DNA of 64,000 bases from Phytopseudomonas daroniae (GTDB lineage: Bacteria; Pseudomonadota; Gammaproteobacteria; Pseudomonadales; Pseudomonadaceae), in NCBI RefSeq assembly GCF_004327285.1, contig NZ_QJUI01000014.1, forward strand, positions 62,001 to 126,000. Direction: 5' to 3'. Both the position numbers and the translations under genes were made by a program. The notes under the pieces are model-generated. The model was given only the letters and a program-made list of their open reading frames with translations, made no database searches and was not told the origin of the DNA. Below are positions 45,597-53,528 of this stretch, one piece after another. Positions within the stretch are counted from its first letter, which is position 1, and each line of letters opens with the position of its first letter.

Positions 45597-48500
45597 ATGA
45601 CTCGGATATCTCTCAACGCCCCCGCGCGTCGGGTGCTGCACCCATGCAACCTGACCTTGCTGGCCGCCGCCATATTCACCGTCCAGGCCCAGGCCGAAAC
45701 CCTGCCCTCCGCCGGCTCGCTGTTCGACAACAACCGCGACAGCCTGCGCCCGGCAGAAAGGCCCCAGGACATGCCACGCGGCAGCGTGCGTATCGAACCC
45801 CAGGACGACCGCCCCCAGGTGACACCAGGCGCAGCCGAACAGACGGCCAGGTTCAGGGTCACCGCCTTCAAACTGACCGGTAACCGCGAGATCAGCGAGT
45901 CCCGTCTGCTGCAGGAACTGCAGGGGCACACCGGCCGCGAGCTGAACCTGGCCGAACTGCGCGAGGCGGCGGCACGTATCACCGAGCTGTACCGCAGCCG
46001 CGGCTATCTGGTGGCCCGTGCCTACCTGCCGCCCCAGGAAATCAATGAAGGCGTGGTCACCATCGGCGTGCAGGAAGGCAAGGTCGGCACGGTGCGCGCC
46101 GAACCCGAACCCGGCGTGCGCCTGCGGCCCGGCATGCAGCAGCGTTTCGTCGATGCCATCCCGAGCGGCAGCATAATCCGCGAAGCCGATCTGGAACGCG
46201 TGCTGCTGCGCCTGTCGGATATCGCCGGTGTCTCGGTTCGTGCCGTGCTGCAACCTTCACGCGAACCGGGCGCGGCCGACATCGTCCTCAAACTCAGCGA
46301 GATAACCGCCTGGACCGGTCGCGTCAGCTTCGACAACCACGGCAACTATTACACCGGCACCAACCGGGTCACCAACAACATCAGCCTCAACGATGCCCTC
46401 GGTTTCGGCGAAAGCCTGTTCTTCAACGGCCAGAACAGCTTCGAGGGGCTGGAAATCCGTGGCCTGGGCTATCGCCAACCGCTGGGCGCCAGCGGCGTCA
46501 CGCTGGGTGCCAGCTATGCGGAGATGGAATATGCAATCGGCAAGAGCCTGAAGACCGCCGATGCCAGCGGCACCGCCATCGTCTCCTCGGTGTTTCTCGA
46601 CAGTTCGCTGCTACGTAGCCGCGACGCCAACATTTCGTTCAACCTGGCCGAGGAGCACCGCCACTTCGAGGATGAGGCAGGCGCCTTTGCGGTGAAGAAA
46701 TCGGCGGTGTTTCGCGGCGCCACTCTTTATGGCGACTGGCGCGACGACTGGGCCGGCAGCAACCGCTGGAGCCTCGCCTACGGCATCGGCAAGCTGAACA
46801 AGGACACACCGATCGATGCCGCCCTCGACCAACTGACGGCCAATGCCGCCGGCACCTATCGTAAGGCCTCGGTATCGTTCAGCCGCCTGCAGGAACTGGG
46901 CGGCGGCTACTCGCTGTTCGCTTCGTTGAACGGCCAGTGGGCCAATAAAAATCTCGATGCCTCGGAAAAATTCAGCCTGGGCGGCCCCAACGGCGTACGA
47001 GCCTACCCGGTCGGCGAAGCCGCCGGCGACGAAGGCCTGCTCGGGCGCCTGGAACTGCGCAAATACCTGGGCCATTACCACGGTGCCATCGCCGAAGGCA
47101 CCTTGTTCGCCGACGGTGGCCGGGTACGGGTGAACAAGAATCCCTGGGACGCCAGCGAGAACCATCTGACCCGCTACGGCTATGGCGCCGGCCTCAATGT
47201 CTATCACCGCGACCTGGTGATGAATGCCAGCCTGGCCTTCTCCCCGGGCGACGACCCGACCAGTGACGAGCGCGACTCCAAGCGTTTCTGGCTATCGGTC
47301 ACCGGCTCGCCGCAGGCCTTCGCCGGCTTGGCCAAGGATCTCGGTACGCGCGAGGACTTCCGCGACAAGACTACCGAACTGACCCTCTATGGATCGCTCG
47401 GCCTGGTGCCCGAGTACATCGACCGCCGCGACTCCACCCGCGCATCCCCGGCCGACCAGAGCAAGCTGGCCACCGCCAACGGACGCAACATGTCCAGCTA
47501 CTGGCGTGCGCGCGATAACGTCTCCTACGTCGGCGCGCGTGCGGGCATTCCCATCAACGACGCCACACGTGTGCTGTGGCAGTTGGAATACGGCATCTCG
47601 GTAAACTACACCCTGGGCGGCGACGAAAGCGCACCGCTATCGATCTCGCCCAACACCCGCCTGCGCAACTCGGCGGTCGCCCTGGACGACGACCGCTACG
47701 GCACCCTGCTCTATGGCGTATGGGACATGCCACTCAAGGAAAGCACCACCAGCCTCGACCCCTTCTTCGGCAAGACCAGTGCGGCCTACTACAACATCAT
47801 CGGCTCCCCCGGCTTCAACAGCAGCCTGGCCAGTACCGTATCCGGCCCGGCCAGCACTGCCGACAGCAGCGTAGGCTCGGACGGCGCATTCAACCGCCGT
47901 CAGTCCGGCATGGTCGCCTGGTGGTCACCGCAGTGGTACGGGCTGAGCGTCAAGCTGGCCTACTCCAACAACGGCATGAAAGCCGCTGAAGACGTCGACA
48001 CCGGCTACATCTACGGCGGTAGCGTCAATTACCAAAATGGTGGTTTCACCGCCGTCGCCGCAGCCGAACGTCACGTCAACTACTTCGGTATCGCCAACCT
48101 CGGCCGCAACGCCCGCGGCGTGGGCAGCAACACCCACGTCACCGATGGCACCTCGTCGAACGACTACAGCTTCCGCCTGGGCCTGGGCTACCGTTTCGGC
48201 AATACCCAGCTGTCACTGATCGCCGACGAGCTCTATTACTCCGAGGACGACGTGATCAACAACAGCGTCAGCTTCAGCGACCTTTCCGAATATCGCCGCC
48301 GCGCCTACATGCTCGGCGTCAGTCATCGCATCGGTGCCTGGCGCCTGCGTGCCAGCTACGCCCGTGCTCTGCCCGGCGAGTGCTCGATGATTTCCGCCAG
48401 CGGTATCGAATGCGACACAAGCGGCATGGGCGCCCGCCAGTACGCCCTCGGCGTCGGCTACCGCTTCAACCGTAACACCGAGGTCTTCGCCCATTACGTT

Positions 48501-48629
48501 CTGCTCAAGAACGAGTCGTTGGCCAACTATAACTTCGCCGTGGCTGGCGCCTACGCCGCCAGCGGCTTCGCCCCGGGTGTCGGTACCACCATCAACGCCA
48601 TCGGTACTGGTTTCAACTATTCGTTCTGA
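45597..48629 (+). CDS. TpsB outer-membrane transporter fused to a porin-type beta barrel
   Basis: 1010 residues in one uninterrupted frame. Residues 1-35 form a signal peptide (LTLLAAAIFTVQAQAETL). About 78-225 are two POTRA domains (VTAFKLTGNREISESRLLQE). About 226-575 form the FhaC/ShlB-type barrel with the family motif GGPNGVRAYPVG (VRAYP at 467-471). From about 591 a second, complete barrel begins like a trimeric general porin (TTELTLYGSLGLVPEYID) and runs to GVGYRFNRNTEVFAHYVLL and the terminal NYSF, with the C-terminal Phe of outer-membrane barrels. A normal TpsB ends at about 570 residues. TpsB secretes its TpsA partner, encoded four bases downstream; the porin half has no known counterpart in such systems. 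Confidence 0.88.
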   Translation: MTRISLNAPARRVLHPCNLTLLAAAIFTVQAQAETLPSAGSLFDNNRDSLRPAERPQDMPRGSVRIEPQDDRPQVTPGAAEQTARFRVTAFKLTGNREISESRLLQELQGHTGRELNLAELREAAARITELYRSRGYLVARAYLPPQEINEGVVTIGVQEGKVGTVRAEPEPGVRLRPGMQQRFVDAIPSGSIIREADLERVLLRLSDIAGVSVRAVLQPSREPGAADIVLKLSEITAWTGRVSFDNHGNYYTGTNRVTNNISLNDALGFGESLFFNGQNSFEGLEIRGLGYRQPLGASGVTLGASYAEMEYAIGKSLKTADASGTAIVSSVFLDSSLLRSRDANISFNLAEEHRHFEDEAGAFAVKKSAVFRGATLYGDWRDDWAGSNRWSLAYGIGKLNKDTPIDAALDQLTANAAGTYRKASVSFSRLQELGGGYSLFASLNGQWANKNLDASEKFSLGGPNGVRAYPVGEAAGDEGLLGRLELRKYLGHYHGAIAEGTLFADGGRVRVNKNPWDASENHLTRYGYGAGLNVYHRDLVMNASLAFSPGDDPTSDERDSKRFWLSVTGSPQAFAGLAKDLGTREDFRDKTTELTLYGSLGLVPEYIDRRDSTRASPADQSKLATANGRNMSSYWRARDNVSYVGARAGIPINDATRVLWQLEYGISVNYTLGGDESAPLSISPNTRLRNSAVALDDDRYGTLLYGVWDMPLKESTTSLDPFFGKTSAAYYNIIGSPGFNSSLASTVSGPASTADSSVGSDGAFNRRQSGMVAWWSPQWYGLSVKLAYSNNGMKAAEDVDTGYIYGGSVNYQNGGFTAVAAAERHVNYFGIANLGRNARGVGSNTHVTDGTSSNDYSFRLGLGYRFGNTQLSLIADELYYSEDDVINNSVSFSDLSEYRRRAYMLGVSHRIGAWRLRASYARALPGECSMISASGIECDTSGMGARQYALGVGYRFNRNTEVFAHYVLLKNESLANYNFAVAGAYAASGFAPGVGTTINAIGTGFNYSF

Positions 48630-48633
48630 GGAG

Positions 48634-51600
48634 ATGACCGTGAACAGCAGCCAATCCCGTCGCGGCCGTCGCCCGCAACTACCTTCCCTCAAACCCCTGA
48701 GCTATGCGGTGCTGTGCGTGATGCACGGCCTGATGCCGATCCAGGCCATGGCGCTGGGCAACGATGTCCTGCCCAGCAACGGCCAGATCAGCGCCGGCAG
48801 CGGCAGCATCAGCCAGTCCGGCAACGTCCTGGACGTGACCCAGAACAGCCAGAAGCTGATCGCCACCTGGGACACCTTCAATATCGGCCGCGATGCCAAA
48901 GTGAATTTCCACCAGCCGGGCACCTCGGCGGTGGCGCTGAACCGGGTCATGTCCAGCGATGCGTCGCAGATCCTGGGTCAGCTCAATGCCAACGGCCAGG
49001 TGTATCTGATCAACCCTTCCGGCGTGCTGTTCGGCAGCAGCGCCGCGGTCAATGTCGGCGGTCTGGTAGCCAGCACGCTGGAGATTGCCGATGACGACTT
49101 CATGGCCGGGCGGATGCGCTTCCATGGAGGCAGCAGCGCCGGCGCGGTGATCAACCAGGGCACCCTGCGTGCGGCGGATGGCGGCAGCGTCGCCCTGCTC
49201 GGATCCCAGGTGCGCAACGAAGGCAGCGTGGTCGCGAAAATGGGCTCGGTGGTGCTCGGCGGCGGCGAGAAAATCACCCTCGACTACCACGGCGATGGCC
49301 TGATCAACCTGCAGGTCGACGAAGCCGTCATCGACGCCAGCGTGGTCAACCAGGGTCTGCTGCAAGCCAATGGCGGCACGGTGATCATGAGTGCACGGGC
49401 CAGCAACGCCATGCTCAACCAGGTGGTGAACAACGAAGGCGTGATCGAGGCGACCAGCCTGCAGCAACGCGGCGGGCGCATCGTACTCGACGGCGGCGAC
49501 AGCGGCGTGGTGGCCAGCAGCGGCGTGCTCGACGTATCCGGCCGCAATGCCGGCGAACGCGGTGGCGAAGTGACCATGACCGGCGAATACGTCGGCCTGT
49601 TCGACGACGCGCGCATCGATGCATCCGGCGATGCAGGTGGCGGCACCGTACTGCTCGGTGGCGACTATCAGGGCAGCGGCCCATTGCACCAGGCCAGCGC
49701 CACCCATATGGGCCAGAATGCGCGGATCGAGGCCGATGCCCTGAACAGCGGCGACGGCGGCAAGGTCATTCTCTGGGCCACCGACAGTACCCAGTTCCAC
49801 GGCAACATCAGCGTGATCGGCGGCGGCGAAAGCGGCAAGGGCGGCCTGGTGGAAACCTCCGGCCATGTCCTGGATGCCACCGGTCGCGTCAACCTCAGCG
49901 CCGCGTCGGGCCAGGGCGGTACCTGGTTGCTCGATCCCTACAATATCAACATCACCAGTGGCGCGAACAACGGCACGTCCAGCAGCAGCCCGTTCACACC
50001 GGATGCCGGCCGCAGTTCCAACCTCAGCTCGGCCACGCTCAATGCGTCGCTCAGCGAAGGCGCCAACATCATCGTGCAGACCTCGTCCGGGCCAGGCACC
50101 TCCGGCGACATCAACGTGCTGGACAACGTCCAGGCCCAGGGCAATGCCAGCCTGACGCTGACCGCCCACCGCAATATCAACATGAACGGCACCAGCATCA
50201 GCCATGCCGACGGCAAGTCGCTGAATGTGTCGATGCAGGCCAACTTCAACAACAGCGGCAACGGCTCGGTGGCACTGAACAACGCCACCATTCGTACCAA
50301 CGGTGGCAATCTGACCATCGGTGGCGCCGTCGATCCGTCCAGCTCTTACGCCAGCACCAACGTCAGCAACGGTACCGGCGTGTCGATCCGCGGCGGCAGC
50401 CTGATCGACACCCGTGGCGGCGACGTGACCATTCGCGGCGCCACCTCCGCTACCCTTGCCGCCGGCGCCAGCGCCAGCGCCAACGCGGTGAACATCTCCG
50501 CCAGCACCATCGATGCTGGCGGCGGCAACATCAGCATCACCGCCCGGCAAGACAGCGCCACTGGCAGTGGCGACGCCTTCATCCTGCATGGCGGCAGCAG
50601 CCTGCTGACCGAGGGTGCCGGCGCCATCGACATCAGCGCCGACAACCTCGGCAGCGGCAATGGCACGCGCATCTTCAGCACTAGCAACACCATTGCCGCC
50701 ATCGGCTCCGGCAACGTCACCCTGACAGGCAAGGCCGCCTCCGGCTTCGGCGTGCTGATCTGCTCCACCGCCAGCGGCTCGACGCAGAATATCGGCGTGG
50801 GCGGCGGCACCCTCACGATCAACGGCGCCAGCGACAGTGGTCGCGGCCTGTACCTGGCCGCATCCGGTAACGGCGCGGTGAACCTCGGCGCCAGCGATGG
50901 CGGCAACATCGTCCTCGCCGGGGACAGCGGCGGCAGCTACGGCACGGTGCTCAACGTCACCGGCGCCGGCGCCTCGATCAACCTGCTGAGCGACGGCGAC
51001 ATCAGCGTCGAAGGCAATACCTCGGGCGGCACCACGCCTGCCCTCGGCCTGATCACTTCCGGCAGCGGCAGCGCCATCGACATCGCCAGCACCACGGGCA
51101 ACGTGCGCCTCGCGGCCGACAACAACGTGATCAACACCGGCAGCGGCTCCTTCCGCGCGCTGTATCTGGATGCCAGCGGCGATAACTCCGCCATTCGTGT
51201 CGGCAGCCAGAGCGGCAACCTGACCCTGGAGGGCAACAGTGTCTCCGGACGCGGTGTGGATCTCGCCGCCTCCGGCACCGGGGCCACCATCGACCTGGCG
51301 ACTACCAGCGGCAACATACTGATCAGCGGCGACAGCACCGGCAACTTCGGCGACTCCGCTATCCTGCTCAACGCGACCAGCGGCTCGCAGGGCATCAGCG
51401 TCGCCACACGGGGCGGCGACATCACCCTGAACGGCACCACATCGACCAACGCCAGCGCCGATGCGGTGAACATTGCCCGCAGCACGCTCAATGCCGACGG
51501 CGGCAACATCAGCATCACCGCCCGGCAAAACAACACCGACGGGATCGGCGATGCCTTCGTCCTTACCCGTGGCAGCAACCTGCTGACCAAGGACACTGGC

Positions 51601-53463
51601 TCCATCGACATCAGCGCTGACAACCTCGGCAGCGGCAACGGCACGCGAGTGTTCAGCACCACCAATACCATCGCCGCCAGCGGCTCCGGCAACGTCACCC
51701 TGACAGGCAATGCCGCCTCCGGCTTCGGCGTGCTGATCTGCTCCACCGCCAGCGGCTCGACGCAGAATATCGGCGTGGGCAGCGGCACCCTCACGATCAA
51801 CGGCATCAGCGACAGTGGTCGCGGCCTGTACCTGGCCGCAGCCGGCAATGGCGCGATTAACCTCACTGGCGGCAGCGGCAATATCCTGCTCACCGGCGAC
51901 AGCGGTGGCAGCTACGGTACGATCCTCAACGTCACCGGTTCCACTGCGTCGATCAACCTGCTGAGCGACGGCGACATCAGCGTCACAGGCAACAGCTCGG
52001 GCGGCAGCACGCCAGCGTTGGGGCTGATCGCCTCGGGCTCCGGCAGCGCCGGCACACCGGGCGCACAGATCAACATCGCCAGCACAGCGGGCGATGTTCG
52101 CCTGACAGCCAACAACTCGGTCATCAACACCGGCAGCGGCTCCTTCCGCGCGCTGTATCTGGATGCCAGCGGCGATAATTCCGCCATTCGTGTCGGCAGC
52201 CAGAGCGGCAACCTGACCCTGGAGGGCAACAGCGTCTCCGGACGCGGCGTGGATCTTGCCCCATCCGGCGAGGGCGCCGCCATCGAGCTGTCGACCACCA
52301 GCGGCGACGTGCTGATCAATGGCAACAGCACCGCCAGCTTCGGTGGCTACGGCATCCTTCTCAATTCCACCGGCAGCTCGCAGGGCGTCAGCATCACCAC
52401 GCAGAGTGGCGACATCACCCTGCGCGGCGACTCGGTCGGCACCTCCGACGCCATCGCCCTCGGTGGCAGCGGCACGGCCTCGACCAACCGCATCGCCTCG
52501 CAGGGCGGCAATATCCTGCTCGACGGCCATTTCCACTCGCCGGATACCAGCGAGCTGGATCACGGCATCGCCCTGCTCGGCGTGACCAACGTCATCCAGA
52601 CCACCGGCAACGGCAACGTTACCCTGGTCGGTCGCTCGACCGGTGCTGGCGACGGCATCGATTTCTACGGCAGCGGCAACAACCTGATCAGCGTCGAGAA
52701 CGGCCACCTCAGCCTCACCGGCCATGCCGCCGATGCCAATGGCATCAGCATGCTGACCGGGCAGACCGAACTGCGCGCCACTGGCAGCGGCTCGATCACG
52801 CTGGACGGCTATTCGAAGACGGCCAACGGCATTCACTTCTACCCGTCCAATAGCGCCAGCTCGGTGACCATCGCCACCAACAGCGGCAACCTGTCCCTGA
52901 ACGGGCGCAGCGACGGCGGTACGGATGCCAGCGGCGTGTTCGTGCGCAGCGGGCCCAATGGCGTCACCTTGCAATCGAGCAGCGGCGACATTCTGCTCAG
53001 CGGCCGCGGCGACAACGGTGCCAGCGGTATCACCTTCAACGGCTCCAGCAACGGCACCAACAGCCTGGTTACTGGCGGCAACGGCAACCTCACGCTCGCC
53101 GCGTACAGCCACGGCGGTATGGCGCTGAACTTCGTCAGTGGCAACAACCTGCTCAGGGTGCAGGACGGCACCTTGTTGATCGACGCTGACGCGCCGGGTG
53201 GCACCTATATCGCCCATGGCAGCGACAACACCAGCATTGGCGCCAGCGGCAGCGGCGCCGTGGTCTATCGCCTGGGCGGGCTGGTCAACAGCAGCATCCT
53301 GGGCAGCGCCAGCGAAGCGCCACGTGCCTACCTGCAACAGCAGATCACCGGCAACGCCTGGAGCCAGGTTTTATATCCCGACTACCGGCAGACACCGCTG
53401 GCTCCGCAAATCGACCGGGTCGCTCTGGATCTTTCCCAGTGGCAGGCTGCCGGAGAAAACTAA
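48634..53463 (+). CDS. TpsA-type filamentous haemagglutinin-like exoprotein
   Basis: 1609-residue secreted protein. A long signal region (basic SQSRRGRRPQLP, then SYAVLCVMHGLMPIQAMA) is followed by the TPS secretion domain (about 41-280) with VNFHQPGTSAVALNRV and LINPSGVLFG, the variant NPNG motif. The segment GGTWLLDPYNINITSG leads into a Gly/Ser/Asn-rich beta-helix of short repeats. Residues about 630-930 are duplicated at about 956-1260. I count roughly 44 N-x-S/T sequons by eye, suitable acceptors for the glycosyltransferase downstream. Only two Cys are seen in the mature part, one per duplicate (710 and 1036). Probable adhesin or biofilm matrix protein. Confidence 0.9.
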   Translation: MTVNSSQSRRGRRPQLPSLKPLSYAVLCVMHGLMPIQAMALGNDVLPSNGQISAGSGSISQSGNVLDVTQNSQKLIATWDTFNIGRDAKVNFHQPGTSAVALNRVMSSDASQILGQLNANGQVYLINPSGVLFGSSAAVNVGGLVASTLEIADDDFMAGRMRFHGGSSAGAVINQGTLRAADGGSVALLGSQVRNEGSVVAKMGSVVLGGGEKITLDYHGDGLINLQVDEAVIDASVVNQGLLQANGGTVIMSARASNAMLNQVVNNEGVIEATSLQQRGGRIVLDGGDSGVVASSGVLDVSGRNAGERGGEVTMTGEYVGLFDDARIDASGDAGGGTVLLGGDYQGSGPLHQASATHMGQNARIEADALNSGDGGKVILWATDSTQFHGNISVIGGGESGKGGLVETSGHVLDATGRVNLSAASGQGGTWLLDPYNINITSGANNGTSSSSPFTPDAGRSSNLSSATLNASLSEGANIIVQTSSGPGTSGDINVLDNVQAQGNASLTLTAHRNINMNGTSISHADGKSLNVSMQANFNNSGNGSVALNNATIRTNGGNLTIGGAVDPSSSYASTNVSNGTGVSIRGGSLIDTRGGDVTIRGATSATLAAGASASANAVNISASTIDAGGGNISITARQDSATGSGDAFILHGGSSLLTEGAGAIDISADNLGSGNGTRIFSTSNTIAAIGSGNVTLTGKAASGFGVLICSTASGSTQNIGVGGGTLTINGASDSGRGLYLAASGNGAVNLGASDGGNIVLAGDSGGSYGTVLNVTGAGASINLLSDGDISVEGNTSGGTTPALGLITSGSGSAIDIASTTGNVRLAADNNVINTGSGSFRALYLDASGDNSAIRVGSQSGNLTLEGNSVSGRGVDLAASGTGATIDLATTSGNILISGDSTGNFGDSAILLNATSGSQGISVATRGGDITLNGTTSTNASADAVNIARSTLNADGGNISITARQNNTDGIGDAFVLTRGSNLLTKDTGSIDISADNLGSGNGTRVFSTTNTIAASGSGNVTLTGNAASGFGVLICSTASGSTQNIGVGSGTLTINGISDSGRGLYLAAAGNGAINLTGGSGNILLTGDSGGSYGTILNVTGSTASINLLSDGDISVTGNSSGGSTPALGLIASGSGSAGTPGAQINIASTAGDVRLTANNSVINTGSGSFRALYLDASGDNSAIRVGSQSGNLTLEGNSVSGRGVDLAPSGEGAAIELSTTSGDVLINGNSTASFGGYGILLNSTGSSQGVSITTQSGDITLRGDSVGTSDAIALGGSGTASTNRIASQGGNILLDGHFHSPDTSELDHGIALLGVTNVIQTTGNGNVTLVGRSTGAGDGIDFYGSGNNLISVENGHLSLTGHAADANGISMLTGQTELRATGSGSITLDGYSKTANGIHFYPSNSASSVTIATNSGNLSLNGRSDGGTDASGVFVRSGPNGVTLQSSSGDILLSGRGDNGASGITFNGSSNGTNSLVTGGNGNLTLAAYSHGGMALNFVSGNNLLRVQDGTLLIDADAPGGTYIAHGSDNTSIGASGSGAVVYRLGGLVNSSILGSASEAPRAYLQQQITGNAWSQVLYPDYRQTPLAPQIDRVALDLSQWQAAGEN
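50521..51420 (+). repeat. Large direct repeat in tpsA, copy 1
   Basis: Starts at GGCGGCAACATCAGCATCAC and ends around the codons for SQGISVATRGGDITLNGT. It corresponds to copy 2 with an offset of 978 bases at the start and 993 at the end, because copy 2 has a 15-base insertion. Confidence 0.8.
51499..52410 (+). repeat. Large direct repeat in tpsA, copy 2
   Basis: Second copy of the unit at 50521. Some blocks are nearly identical at DNA level, such as the one coding for SGFGVLICSTASGSTQNIGV and the one for ALYLDASGDNSAIRVGSQSG, while others have diverged, showing an old duplication with patches of recent conversion or strong constraint. Confidence 0.8.
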
Positions 53464-53528
53464 AGCGTTGCGGGGCGGAGTCGTAAGACCCCGCCCTTGT
53501 CGGCAAATACATGGAGCAAGGCATACCG

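Noticed and set aside
48679..53337. Very long minus-strand open frame (about 1550 codons) opposite tpsA
   Set aside because: It mirrors the Gly/Ser/Asn-rich repeats of tpsA, encodes Ala/Gly/Asp-rich low-complexity sequence without domains and has no ribosome site; it is a by-product of high GC and repeats.
53470..53495. Small GCGGGG/CCCCGC hairpin between tpsA and the glycosyltransferase gene as a terminator
   Set aside because: Stem of only six pairs with a 13-base loop and no T tract; at most an attenuating or stabilising structure.
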